Positions 24,574 to 33,266 of a DNA stretch of 64,000 bases are shown in pieces. The notes beneath the pieces were generated by a model. That model did not search any database. It was not told the DNA's origin and saw only the letters and a program-made list of their open reading frames with translations. Position numbers and translations under genes: made by a program. The stretch spans positions 124,001 to 188,000 of the forward strand of contig JALOBU010000001.1 of assembly GCA_023228145.1 (NCBI GenBank), written 5' to 3'. Position 1 is the first letter of the stretch. Every line of letters starts with the position of its first letter. The DNA is from Bacteroidales bacterium (lineage in GTDB: Bacteria; Bacteroidota; Bacteroidia; Bacteroidales; CAIWKO01).

Positions 24574-26007
24574 ATGAGAAAGACAATAATAATCTTATTT
24601 ATCCAATTAATTTCATTGTTGTTGTTATCTTGCCATCGCAACCTTGTTGACCCTTTTATACCCAAAGATAAAAAGTTTAAAACCCAATTCAAGTTCAGCG
24701 AAAGGCAAAACCGAACGGTAGAAAAGCACAGAAGTTTTATCAGACAAAAGGGTAAATTCAAAGATTCCTTCAGTTCATCAAAAGGGAACCGCCGTGGCGG
24801 CGAATTTGGAAGGGATTCTTTTTCTTCAAAAAAGAAAAAAAAATATAAGGGAGCAAGCTTCAGTCAATCAAAAAGAAGAGTTGTCGGTAATTTATCTCCC
24901 CGTGCAAAAAGAGGGAGAGATTCCTTTAGTTTTAAGCCGAAGAAAAAGCTGCAATACCATAGTTACAGCAAGACGAAAAGGCAGGTGGTAAATAAGGGTG
25001 GCAAGCGTTATTCAGGCGGGCGGGATTCATTTTCTTTTAAATCCAGAAAGGGAAACAAACAATTTGCGTACAGTAAATCAAAAAGGCGTGTAATCAGCAA
25101 AGGAGATAAACATTACCACGGAGGGCGCGATTCATTCAGCTTTAAACTGAAGAAAGGTCAAAAGCAGCACAGTTATGATAAATCAAAGCGCAGAGTTGTG
25201 GCGAAAGGAAGTTTTCTTCCAAGGAGTAAGCGCGACAGGGATTCTTTTTCTTTTAAATCCAGAAAGGGAAACAAACAATTCACATACAGTAAATCAAAAA
25301 GGCGTGTAATAAGCAAAGGTAGCAAGCATTTTCGCGGAGGGCGCGATTCGTTCAGCTTTAAGTCAAGACATGGGCAAAAACAGCACCGCTTTGACAAATC
25401 AAGAAAACGGGTTACAAGCCGTTCAATATTTTCCGGCTACAAGCGCAACAAAGATACATATAGCCGCAAATCAAGCAATATTTCAGGATTCTTTCGCTAC
25501 AGTAAATCTAAAAAGCGAGTGGTAAGCAAAGGAAGGTTCTTTGCCTCAGGCATGATAAAACGCGACCGCGAAAGCGGTTCTTTCACAGTTAAACGTAAGT
25601 CCCAGGGAGGACAGTTTAAGTTTAACCTGAAGAAGCGCAGGGTGACAAAAAAACCTATTGCAGTTAGTGGCATAAAACGCTTGCGCAGTTCAGACAGTTT
25701 CAGTGTAAAAGTGAAAAAACGTCCCGGGGCTTTTGGCTACAATCAGAAAAAGAAAAGGGTAACTAAGACATTTAGTCTGGTGAAGCGAAAAGATGTTAAT
25801 GCCGGCTCTTTCGGACATGGGAGAAGAAAACCAAATTTCTCGGGCCAGTTTAAGTTTGACCCCAAATCAAAGCGGGTGAAAAACCGTGACAATATCTGGT
25901 GGGAAATGAACCAGAACTTCAAAAAGAAAAAACACAAAAAGAAACTCTGGGAGTTGGAACTCTTTGACCCGAAAATGAAAAGACGTATGAAACAGTTGGA
26001 AAAATAA
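24574..26007 (+). CDS. Extremely basic tandem-repeat lipoprotein of unknown function
   Basis: 477 residues. The N-terminus is a lipoprotein signal ending LLLLSC (Cys20). The rest is built of about ten repeats of 35-37 residues. Each unit pairs an RDSFSF-K block (at residues 64, 81, 116, 151, 186, 223, 258, 294, about 335 and 374) with a YSKSKRRV-(I/V)-S-KG block. By hand count about 150 residues are Lys/Arg and only about 29 Asp/Glu, so the net charge is near +120. The last 40 residues are a Lys-rich, Trp-containing tail. I recognise no family. Such charge on a lipid-anchored exported protein suggests binding to a polyanion (LPS phosphate, extracellular DNA or acidic polysaccharide), which is inference. 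The reading frame is clean; the repeat DNA encodes it without stops, supporting a real gene. Confidence 0.7.
   Translation: MRKTIIILFIQLISLLLLSCHRNLVDPFIPKDKKFKTQFKFSERQNRTVEKHRSFIRQKGKFKDSFSSSKGNRRGGEFGRDSFSSKKKKKYKGASFSQSKRRVVGNLSPRAKRGRDSFSFKPKKKLQYHSYSKTKRQVVNKGGKRYSGGRDSFSFKSRKGNKQFAYSKSKRRVISKGDKHYHGGRDSFSFKLKKGQKQHSYDKSKRRVVAKGSFLPRSKRDRDSFSFKSRKGNKQFTYSKSKRRVISKGSKHFRGGRDSFSFKSRHGQKQHRFDKSRKRVTSRSIFSGYKRNKDTYSRKSSNISGFFRYSKSKKRVVSKGRFFASGMIKRDRESGSFTVKRKSQGGQFKFNLKKRRVTKKPIAVSGIKRLRSSDSFSVKVKKRPGAFGYNQKKKRVTKTFSLVKRKDVNAGSFGHGRRKPNFSGQFKFDPKSKRVKNRDNIWWEMNQNFKKKKHKKKLWELELFDPKMKRRMKQLEK
25021..25452 (+). repeat. Two tandem copies of a 216-bp double repeat inside the basic lipoprotein gene
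   Basis: Codons 150-221 and 222-293 are close copies at the DNA level; for example both contain a long block around AATCCAGAAAGGGAAACAAA and GTAAATCAAAAAGGCGTGTA. Each copy holds two protein repeat units. The near identity points to a recent duplication or gene conversion within the array. Confidence 0.8.
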
Positions 26008-26127
26008 GATGATAAATGTTTTGTCGTTTCAATTAGGACTATAGCACCTATCTTAATGTTTTAACGCTTACAAGAGAAAAAATAAACATGTTTTTATTTT
26101 AAGTAATTTCGTGAGAAATTTTGTAGG

Positions 26128-27000
26128 ATGAAAGTTTCTGGATTTACATTTGTCCGTAATGCAATAAAATATGATTACCCCATTGTGGAAGCCATAACTT
26201 CTATACTTCCCCTTTGCGACGAATTTGTTGTAGCTGTGGGTAATTCTGAAGACGATACGCTGAAGCTTATCCAAAGCATTCATTCTTCTAAAATAAAAAT
26301 TTTAGAAACTGTTTGGGACGATACCTTGCGCGAAGGCGGGCGTGTGCTTGCATTGGAAACCAATAAAGCATTCAAGGCTGTTTCGCCCACCGCAGACTGG
26401 TGTTTTTATATTCAGGGTGATGAAGTAGTGCATGAAAAATATCATGTTGTGATAAGAGATGCTATGGAAAAATTTAAAGACGATAAACGTGTGGAAGGCC
26501 TGCTTTTTCATTACACTCATTTTTATGGCTCCTATGACTATGTTGGCGACTCGCGCAAATGGTACCGTAACGAAATACGCATAGTACGAAATGATAAAGG
26601 TGTTACTTCCTTTCGTGACGCACAGGGTTTTCGTATTCATAACCGCCTCATGAAGGTTAAAGCCATTGATGCATGGATATATCATTATGGCTGGGTAAAA
26701 CCGCCCGATCTGCAACAGGCCAAGCAGGAGAGCTTTCATAAAATGTGGCACGATGACGAATGGATGAAGAAAAATATCGCTCAGGCAAACCAGTTTGATT
26801 ACTCCAAGATAGATTCATTGTCACTTTTCAGTAACAGCCATCCCTATGTTATGCAGGAAAGAATTCGAAAAAAAAACTGGACTTTTGATTTTGACCCTAC
26901 AAAAAAGAATTTCGATTTTAAAACCCGTATCCTTTATTGGATAGAGAAGATGTCGGGGTGGAGGATAGGGGAGTACAAGAACTACAAACTAATAAAATAA
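26128..27000 (+). CDS. GT2-type glycosyltransferase
   Basis: 290 residues with a GT-A start, MKVSGFTFVRNAIKYDYPIV, then LPLCDEFVVAVGNSEDDT and a CFYIQGDEVVHE segment in the position of the metal-binding DxD motif. The C-terminal half is Trp/His-rich with no membrane helices. It would act in the cytoplasm on a nucleotide sugar; donor and acceptor are not evident. It is separated from the basic lipoprotein gene by 120 bp and ends 17 bp from a convergent gene, so it is probably monocistronic. Confidence 0.75.
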   Translation: MKVSGFTFVRNAIKYDYPIVEAITSILPLCDEFVVAVGNSEDDTLKLIQSIHSSKIKILETVWDDTLREGGRVLALETNKAFKAVSPTADWCFYIQGDEVVHEKYHVVIRDAMEKFKDDKRVEGLLFHYTHFYGSYDYVGDSRKWYRNEIRIVRNDKGVTSFRDAQGFRIHNRLMKVKAIDAWIYHYGWVKPPDLQQAKQESFHKMWHDDEWMKKNIAQANQFDYSKIDSLSLFSNSHPYVMQERIRKKNWTFDFDPTKKNFDFKTRILYWIEKMSGWRIGEYKNYKLIK

Positions 27001-27017
27001 GTACAGGAGCACAAGGT

Positions 27018-28814
27018 TTAAAGTCTCACTATTTTTTTGTAAAAAATTCCTTTACTTGTCTCTGCAATAAGAAAATACAAACCTTTTTTCAAGGGATAAA
27101 GGTCAAGTTCATAATATGTATCTGAATCAAAATTCACCATTTTTTTAATTAAGGGCTTTCCTTCCATTGATACTACCTCAAAGGCCTGGCAACTTAATTT
27201 TGGTTCAAACAGAATGAACAACTTACCAGGTGAGGGATTTGGATATACTGACATGATGGATTCAGTGTCATTATATAAATTTGTAATAATACCCTGCTGA
27301 TTGCAATCGGTGTAATCTCCTGTATTGTATCTTTCTTTTGCCGGAATAGTTCCATAGCCGGGTGCGTTTGGTGCGCCTATATCCGGCCATGTCTGAGCCA
27401 CATTCCAGTATGACGGCTCTGCATCAAGATAATATGACTCGTCGTTTAAAGTGCTTGTGCCTGACGGAACAATAATACCGTTATCGTTATTCCCGTATTG
27501 TATATGCCCGCTTCCTGTGATTGTGTAGGCTCCCCATGTAAAAGGAAAAGTGTAACCTGTTCCGGTAATTTCATTGCCAACAAAATTTTGATAATTAGTC
27601 ATGGATGATGTCATGATAAGTCCATATCTTTCAACACTGTTACGGAAAAAAGTGTTGTAAGGGCCTGATGGGCCCCAGGTTTGGTCAATATAAATGGTTT
27701 GTACAATGTTGCCCTCAAACAGATTAGCGAAAGAATAATGTCCATGCAGTGAAATATCACCACAGTAGTCCTGTGGATATTCAAGTTCTCCGTTGCGGTA
27801 TGGATTGCAGGAGTAATTGTAAGCGAACACATTTCCGTTGGCACCGTGCTTGGTCATCATGGCGTGGCGCAAGTGGTTGAAAATATTGTTGTGAACAAGG
27901 CAAAGGCAGGCATGATTATTAAGAGTTACTCCATACCCTTTGGTGCCGCTACCGTCGTAAACAAAAGCATCAAGGAAATAACATCCGCTCACGCTGATAT
28001 GTGAACTCACCCCTATCATGCAGTGGCTGCCCTGGCTTTTGTTGCTCTCTATGCCACTTATTTCGCAGTTTGTTGCATAATTAAACCCGAAATTATAGCC
28101 TGTTCCGCTGGTTGATGCATCCGTACGTTCCACATTCATGCATGAGATTATGGAAGCTTTGCGCGGACTGATTTTTTGTATCTGAAGGTTCAGCGCTGTA
28201 TCAAAGTCAATATGTAAACCATCAGTAAGGAATAAGGTGTCACCAAAAACAGAGTCAATTTTAATGATTTGCCCAACGGAATAGGTAGCCCATGTTGCCG
28301 GTTCTACATCCCACGTACCGTTTTCCTGCCTTATTTCACCATAATTTCCGGAAGAAAAAAGTGCAGGGTTAGTCACAGTAATTTTACGGGAGCCTTTTTG
28401 AAACCCTGAAATAATGTTTGTAAATGAATTTGTGGCTGAACCCGAAAAATAAAAACCAATACTGCTATGATTTATTTTACAGAATGTTGAATCTGAACCT
28501 GCTCCTTTCAGCCATATAGAATCAGGTATGCTAACCGTAGATGAGAATAAATAAGAACCCGCAGGAATTATTACTATGCCGGGATGTCCTCCGAAAAAAG
28601 CAATGGCGCTGTTGAGCGCATCTACATTATTTGTTGAACCGTCGGCTACACCCCCAAAATCAAGTATGCTGACCTCAGGAGTTGTTTCGGGGAAAATATA
28701 TTGATTTCCGGCTGTTGACCAATTAATGCGGAAGCTTTCCGGAATCACCTGTGATGTCCCATAAAATGCTAAAAGGATTAATATAAATGTAATTTTAAAT
28801 CTGGCAACACTCAT
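27018..28814 (-). CDS. Secreted right-handed beta-helix protein with T9SS type A sorting domain
   Basis: 598 residues from the preferred ATG at 28814 (an ATG at 28823 is possible, but a TAnnTTTG element overlaps it). The signal peptide ends YGTSQ. Next comes a pectate-lyase-superfamily start, ILDFGGVADGSTNNVDALNSA, and a run of short beta-helix coils rich in Asn/Gly/Cys (for example YATNCEISGIESN). The last ~75 residues form a T9SS type A domain starting VYPNPSPGKLF and ending in a Lys-rich strand. It should be exported through T9SS and either released or anchored. Fold and export are clear; a polysaccharide-lyase or hydrolase activity is only suggested by the fold. Confidence 0.8.
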   Translation of the reverse strand: MSVARFKITFILILLAFYGTSQVIPESFRINWSTAGNQYIFPETTPEVSILDFGGVADGSTNNVDALNSAIAFFGGHPGIVIIPAGSYLFSSTVSIPDSIWLKGAGSDSTFCKINHSSIGFYFSGSATNSFTNIISGFQKGSRKITVTNPALFSSGNYGEIRQENGTWDVEPATWATYSVGQIIKIDSVFGDTLFLTDGLHIDFDTALNLQIQKISPRKASIISCMNVERTDASTSGTGYNFGFNYATNCEISGIESNKSQGSHCMIGVSSHISVSGCYFLDAFVYDGSGTKGYGVTLNNHACLCLVHNNIFNHLRHAMMTKHGANGNVFAYNYSCNPYRNGELEYPQDYCGDISLHGHYSFANLFEGNIVQTIYIDQTWGPSGPYNTFFRNSVERYGLIMTSSMTNYQNFVGNEITGTGYTFPFTWGAYTITGSGHIQYGNNDNGIIVPSGTSTLNDESYYLDAEPSYWNVAQTWPDIGAPNAPGYGTIPAKERYNTGDYTDCNQQGIITNLYNDTESIMSVYPNPSPGKLFILFEPKLSCQAFEVVSMEGKPLIKKMVNFDSDTYYELDLYPLKKGLYFLIAETSKGIFYKKIVRL

Positions 28815-28820
28815 ATAAAA

Positions 28821-28828
28821 CAAAAATA
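28821..28828 (-). promoter_or_regulatory. Putative -7 element of beta-helix gene
   Basis: The minus strand reads TATTTTTG. It overlaps the ATG at 28823, favouring the start at 28814 with a very short leader. No clear -33 element. Confidence 0.35.
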
Positions 28829-28850
28829 CAAACTTTTGCTCGATTTATGT

Positions 28851-28858
28851 TAATTTTG
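28851..28858 (+). promoter_or_regulatory. Putative -7 element of epimerase-glutaminyl cyclase operon
   Basis: TAATTTTG matches TAnnTTTG and lies 11 bp before the epimerase ATG at 28870. A -33 TTG is not found at the usual distance. Confidence 0.35.
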
Positions 28859-28869
28859 CCGGTAAAATT

Positions 28870-29871
28870 ATGATACTTGTTACCGGAGGTACGGGGTTTC
28901 TTGGCGCACATCTTCTGGCTGAGTTATGCAGTAAAGGTGAAAAAATAAGAGTCTTGAAAAGAAACTCTTCGGATTTAACATTTGTGAAGCAGCTTTTTGA
29001 TTTTAATTCTAATGGTTCGTTTGGGGGAATTGAATGGGTTGACGGAGACATTCTTGATACGGAATCTCTTAAACCAGTTATGAAGGGTGTTTCTCAGGTA
29101 TATCACTGTGCAGGCCTGGTTAGCTTCTCAAAAAAAGAAAGCAGAAACTTGTTTAAGATAAATGTTAGAGGAACAGCAAATATTGTGAATACTGCTCTGG
29201 AAAATGGAGTGAAGAATTTGTGTTATGTAAGTTCTGTCGCCGCGTTGGGAAGCGGAGAATTTATAAACGAAGATACTTTATGGGATACCGGGCGGGATAA
29301 CTCCCCATATGCTGAAAGCAAACATCAGGCAGAAATGGAAATAATGCGAGCAGAGGCCGAAGGTTTGGATGTTTTAATTGTAAGGCCTTCAGTTATTATC
29401 GGACCTTGTCAGCAAAACAACTTAATCAGCAATCTTTCCAGGCTTATTTCCAAAGGGTTTAAATATTACACTCCCGGAAGTAGCGGTTTTGTTGATGTGC
29501 GGGATGTTGCGAAAGCTATGATACAACTAATGCAAAGCACCATCAAAAATGAGAGTTTTATCATATCTTCCGAAAATCTCAGTTACAAAGAAATATTTAC
29601 CATTATTGCCGAACAATTGAATAAACCTGTTCCACATATCCCTGTTGGCAAAACTGTTACAGGTCTTTTATGGAGATTTGTAGCTCTTAAAGATTTTATT
29701 ACTGGCAAAGATTCCGGGTTTAATAAAACAACTGCAAATTTTGCACACACTATATTGAAATACTCAAATAAAAAACTTTGTGAAACATTATCATTTTCAT
29801 ATATTCCCATCAGAGAATCGATAATAAACTCTGACAAATATTTTAAATTTTATGTAAATACAAAATCATGA
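28870..29871 (+). CDS. NAD(P)-dependent epimerase/dehydratase (extended SDR)
   Basis: 333 residues with a Rossmann start, MILVTGGTGFLGAHL (GxxGxxG), an acidic residue pattern IEWVDGDILD, the active-site Ser in CYVSSVAALG and the YAESK (YxxxK) catalytic pair near residue 150. It resembles the extended SDRs called NAD-dependent epimerase/dehydratase, which act on nucleotide sugars or other alcohols. The substrate cannot be set from sequence; dihydroflavonol-reductase-like members look similar. Its stop overlaps the ATG of the glutaminyl cyclase gene by 4 bp (ATGA), so the two are translationally coupled. Confidence 0.85.
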   Translation: MILVTGGTGFLGAHLLAELCSKGEKIRVLKRNSSDLTFVKQLFDFNSNGSFGGIEWVDGDILDTESLKPVMKGVSQVYHCAGLVSFSKKESRNLFKINVRGTANIVNTALENGVKNLCYVSSVAALGSGEFINEDTLWDTGRDNSPYAESKHQAEMEIMRAEAEGLDVLIVRPSVIIGPCQQNNLISNLSRLISKGFKYYTPGSSGFVDVRDVAKAMIQLMQSTIKNESFIISSENLSYKEIFTIIAEQLNKPVPHIPVGKTVTGLLWRFVALKDFITGKDSGFNKTTANFAHTILKYSNKKLCETLSFSYIPIRESIINSDKYFKFYVNTKS

Positions 29872-30899
29872 GAAGCAAGGCATTTTTTTTTATTATGACA
29901 GCAACAGCAATATTTATTTTATCGTGCGGTAACAGTAATGATAAAAATGATGAACAAGAAGACATAATGAAAGAGAACTCTGGCTCAAAGGTTAATGTGC
30001 CTGTTTTCAATGAAGACTCTGCTTATATATATGTTAAAGCACAAACAGATTTTGGCCCCAGAGTGCCAAATACACCCGCACACGATAAGTGTGCCCGCTG
30101 GCTGGAGCAAAAAATGAAAACATATACAGAACATGTTCAGGTTCAAAAATCCAAAGTTCGAGCTTATAATGGCACATTGTTAAACATGATGAATATTATT
30201 GCAACATTTAATCCCGACTCCCCGGCTAGAATATTGCTTTGTGCACACTGGGATTCACGCCCTTATGCCGACTGGGACGAAGACCCGATTAATCATAATA
30301 CTCCTATTGATGGAGCTAACGACGGTGCCAGCGGTGTCGGAGTGCTTACTGAAGTTGCACGAGTTTTATCACTTAATGATATTAACTTGGGAGTAGATAT
30401 AATTTTTTTTGATGTTGAAGATTATGGTGAACCGCGGGATGAGCGTAATAACAACACTGATGAAAACTGGGGGCTTGGTTCGCAATACTGGTCCAAAAAC
30501 CCTCATGAACAAAATTATAAAGCCCTTTACGGCATATTGCTTGACATGGTTGGTGTTGAAAGTGCAACGTTTACAAAAGAAGGCTTTTCGATGGAGTATG
30601 CTCCCGATATAGTCAATAAAGTATGGAATGCAGCCTCACGTATTGGTTATGGAAATTTTTTTGTGAATGAGCCCACAAACCCGGTAACCGATGACCATTA
30701 TTTTATCAACAAAATTACCGGTATCCCAACCATTGATATCATTCATTTTGATAAGAATACTTCTACAGGTTTTTATAAATACTGGCATACGAAAAAAGAT
30801 AATATTGAGACTATCAACAAAAATACACTGAAAGCAGTAGGTCAGACACTCTTAACTGTACTATATGAAGAAAATGCCGGCTCTCTCACTCAGAAATAG
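29868..30899 (+). CDS. M28-family glutaminyl cyclase lipoprotein
   Basis: 343 residues with a lipoprotein signal (FILSC, Cys20). The M28/type II glutaminyl cyclase fold is shown by FGPRVPNTPAHDKC, AHWDSRPYAD (about 126-135), GANDGASG (zinc ligand Asp152), DVEDYG (Glu184) and WGLGSQYW, with a late His in DDHYFI or IIHFD completing the site. Glutaminyl cyclase converts N-terminal Gln of exported proteins into pyroglutamate. In Bacteroidetes signal peptidase I substrates commonly expose Gln at +1, and 14 exported proteins in this window do so. It overlaps the epimerase stop by 4 bp and the convergent pdxJ 3' end by 14 bp. An aminopeptidase role is the alternative, but the AHWDSRPYAD and WGLGSQYW motifs favour cyclase. 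Confidence 0.85.
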   Translation: MRSKAFFFIMTATAIFILSCGNSNDKNDEQEDIMKENSGSKVNVPVFNEDSAYIYVKAQTDFGPRVPNTPAHDKCARWLEQKMKTYTEHVQVQKSKVRAYNGTLLNMMNIIATFNPDSPARILLCAHWDSRPYADWDEDPINHNTPIDGANDGASGVGVLTEVARVLSLNDINLGVDIIFFDVEDYGEPRDERNNNTDENWGLGSQYWSKNPHEQNYKALYGILLDMVGVESATFTKEGFSMEYAPDIVNKVWNAASRIGYGNFFVNEPTNPVTDDHYFINKITGIPTIDIIHFDKNTSTGFYKYWHTKKDNIETINKNTLKAVGQTLLTVLYEENAGSLTQK

Positions 30900-31611
30900 G
30901 TTGCAGACATCTCAGATAAAGCTGGATGGTGTTTTCTATTCCAAAATAAAGTGCATCGCAAATAAGTGCATGTCCTATTGAAACTTCAAGCAATCCGGGA
31001 ATGTTTTCTGCAAAATACCTAAGATTAATCAGGTTCAAATCATGCCCGCCATTAATTCCAAGTTCTATCTGACAAGCTTTTTCTGCGGCTTTAAAATATG
31101 GTAAAATGGCTTTTTCTTTGCCCTGGGAAAATTGTTCCGCATAGCTTTCTGTATAAAGTTCTATTCTGTCAGTGCCTGTTTCTGCTGCATGTTCTATCAT
31201 TTTTTCATCAGGGTCAATAAATATGGAGGTGCGTATGCCTGCTTTTTTAAATAAAGAAACAGTTTCTGTGAGGAATTTAAGATGTTTTTTAGTATCCCAT
31301 CCAGCATTTGATGTAATTGCATCAGGGGCGTCAGGGACTAATGTAACCTGTGCGGGACGAGTTTCAAGAACAAGCCGGACAAACTTTTCGGTGGGGTTTC
31401 CTTCGATATTTAATTCCGTTGTAATTACTTTTTTTAACTCGTACACATCAGTATAACGTATATGACGCTCATCAGGACGGGGATGGACAGTAATACCCTG
31501 TGCTCCGAAGCATTCACAGTCAAGCGCCATTTGTATTAAGTTTGGTTTATTTCCGCCCCGGGCATTGCGCAGGGTTGCAATTTTATTTATATTTACACTG
31601 AGTTTCGCCAT
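30886..31611 (-). CDS. pdxJ: Pyridoxine 5'-phosphate synthase
   Basis: 241 residues. It starts MAKLSVNINKIATLRNARGG and has QGITVHPRPDERHI, TLVPDAP, FIDPD, ELYTESYAE, GINGGHDLN and EVSIGHALICDAL, all markers of PdxJ. The enzyme condenses 1-deoxyxylulose 5-phosphate with aminoacetone 3-phosphate to pyridoxine 5'-phosphate in vitamin B6 synthesis. Length is normal. Its last 14 bp overlap the end of the convergent cyclase gene. It diverges from the CBS-nadK genes across a 68-bp space carrying promoters for both directions. Confidence 0.97.
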   Translation of the reverse strand: MAKLSVNINKIATLRNARGGNKPNLIQMALDCECFGAQGITVHPRPDERHIRYTDVYELKKVITTELNIEGNPTEKFVRLVLETRPAQVTLVPDAPDAITSNAGWDTKKHLKFLTETVSLFKKAGIRTSIFIDPDEKMIEHAAETGTDRIELYTESYAEQFSQGKEKAILPYFKAAEKACQIELGINGGHDLNLINLRYFAENIPGLLEVSIGHALICDALYFGIENTIQLYLRCLQPISE

Positions 31612-31620
31612 AGTACAATT

Positions 31621-31651
31621 TTGCAGGCAAAGTTAAAAATTAGTATGTTTG
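31621..31651 (+). promoter_or_regulatory. Promoter of CBS-nadK operon
   Basis: TTG (31621-31623), a 20-nt spacer and TATGTTTG (31644-31651) match the Bacteroidetes promoter form, with a leader of about 20 nt before the CBS gene. Confidence 0.55.
31628..31635 (-). promoter_or_regulatory. Putative -7 element of pdxJ
   Basis: The minus strand reads TAACTTTG, 16 bp before the pdxJ start. It lies inside the divergent CBS promoter, so the two polymerases would compete for the same space. Confidence 0.4.
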
Positions 31652-31679
31652 CATAAAATTAAAAATCTTAAAAACCATC

Positions 31680-32342
31680 ATGCTTGCTAAAGATCTGTCA
31701 ACCGATGCTGTAATCCCTGTATTGACCTCCGATACAGCTTCGTATGCTCTTAAACTGATGGAAGACCAGAAAATAAGCCATCTGCCTATAGTTAATAATT
31801 TGGAATTTTTAGGGCTTATTTCTGAAAATGATATTTATGTACAGAACATGCCCGAAGAGGTAATTGGGAATCATAAGCTGTCGCTGAATAATGCTTTTGT
31901 TTACCAGCATCAACATATTCTTGAAGTGATTTCTATTGTCACAGAATTAACTTTATCGGTAATCCCCGTTATAGACACTAAAAATCGTTATCTTGGCTCC
32001 ATTACATTACAGCATTTGTTGGAACAATTTTCACAAACCGCTTCTTTGCAAAATCCCGGAGGCATTATTATTGTTGAAAGAAACCAGAACGACTTTTCTC
32101 TCGAAGAAATAGCAAGGATTGTGGAAGCAAACGATGCTAAAATACTAAGCAGCTATGTTAGTTCTTACCGCGATTCCATGAAACTGGAGGTAACACTTAA
32201 AATTAATAAAATGAATATACTGCCTATTTTACAAACTTTTGAAAGGTATAATTATATTGTTCTTGCAAGCTTCACCGAATCAGAATATAACAATGATTTA
32301 CAGGACAGATATGATTCTCTTATGAATTTTCTGAATATATAA
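31680..32342 (+). CDS. CBS-domain protein with ACT-like C-terminus
   Basis: 220 residues. Two CBS motifs fill residues about 1-125 (ALKLMEDQKISHLPIVN and SVIPVIDTKNRYLGSIT). The C-terminal ~85 residues (GGIIIVERNQNDFSLEEIA...) look like an ACT-type regulatory fold. CBS pairs bind adenosyl nucleotides and signal energy state. The gene sits 9 bp before nadK and next to pdxJ, a neighbourhood common in Bacteroidetes. A role as an adenylate sensor for NAD kinase or the envelope genes downstream is inference. No signal peptide. Confidence 0.85.
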   Translation: MLAKDLSTDAVIPVLTSDTASYALKLMEDQKISHLPIVNNLEFLGLISENDIYVQNMPEEVIGNHKLSLNNAFVYQHQHILEVISIVTELTLSVIPVIDTKNRYLGSITLQHLLEQFSQTASLQNPGGIIIVERNQNDFSLEEIARIVEANDAKILSSYVSSYRDSMKLEVTLKINKMNILPILQTFERYNYIVLASFTESEYNNDLQDRYDSLMNFLNI

Positions 32343-32351
32343 AGAAGCTAT

Positions 32352-33230
32352 ATGAAAGCAGCACTTTTTGCAATAAATTTCATTGAAGAGCTTGAACCTT
32401 ATTATATTGAATTACTTGAAAAGTTGAAATATTATAACTTTACTTTATGTATTTATAAACCTTTTTTTGACCAGTTATTAAAGAATGGTATTGTTTCTCA
32501 ATCCAACGAAGTTTTTAATTCGTTTGAAGATATAAAAAGCAATGTTGATTTTTTTTTCAGTGTAGGGGGGGATGGAACTTTATTAAAGACAATCCCTCTT
32601 ATCCGTGATTCGGGCATCCCAGTATTGGGCTTTAATACCGGCAGGTTGGGATTCTTGTCTGGCATTTCTAAAGATGAAATAACTGAAGCTATAGAATGTA
32701 TTATTGAAAAAAAATATACTATAGAAAAAAGAGCATTGATTCGACTTAATAAACCTATAGGTCTTTTTGGTGAAAATAATTTCGGGCTGAATGAAATTAC
32801 AGTTCACAAAAGAGATTCTTCTTCCATGATAACTATTCAGGCATACATTAATGATGTTTTTTTAAATACATACTGGGCGGATGGGTTGATAATTTCAACA
32901 CCTACGGGCTCTACTGCATATTCGCTAAGTTGCGGTGGCCCTATTGTTGCTCCGGACTCATCTAATTTTATAATAACACCCATTTCAATTCACAATCTTA
33001 CAGTTAGGCCTCTGGTTATTCCAGATGATGTTAGAATTAAACTTAAAATTGAAGGAAGAGAAGATAATTATCTGGTAACTCTTGATTCAAACAATATAGT
33101 TACCAGTTCTTCAATTGAGCTGGAGATTGTTAAGGAGTATTTTTGTATAAATATTGTCCAGTTGAACAAACATTCATTTTTCTCAACTATAAGGGAAAAA
33201 CTTATGTGGGGGTGGGATAAAAGAAATTAA
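32352..33230 (+). CDS. nadK: NAD kinase
   Basis: 292 residues. FFFSVGGDGTLL carries the GGDGT catalytic loop; GFNTGRLGFLSG, NEITVHKRD, GLIISTPTGSTAYSLSCGGPI and ITPISIHNLTVRPLVI are the remaining NadK signatures. The enzyme phosphorylates NAD to NADP in the cytoplasm. Length is normal. It follows the CBS gene by 9 bp and precedes porG by 83 bp that contain a separate promoter. Confidence 0.97.
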   Translation: MKAALFAINFIEELEPYYIELLEKLKYYNFTLCIYKPFFDQLLKNGIVSQSNEVFNSFEDIKSNVDFFFSVGGDGTLLKTIPLIRDSGIPVLGFNTGRLGFLSGISKDEITEAIECIIEKKYTIEKRALIRLNKPIGLFGENNFGLNEITVHKRDSSSMITIQAYINDVFLNTYWADGLIISTPTGSTAYSLSCGGPIVAPDSSNFIITPISIHNLTVRPLVIPDDVRIKLKIEGREDNYLVTLDSNNIVTSSSIELEIVKEYFCINIVQLNKHSFFSTIREKLMWGWDKRN

Positions 33231-33266
33231 TATTTTGATTATACATTAATTAATTGTAAATAATTT

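Noticed and set aside
24574..26007. Non-coding tandem repeat mistaken for a gene
   Set aside because: The frame is open for 477 codons, begins with a proper lipoprotein signal, has a promoter match and ends in a non-repetitive tail.
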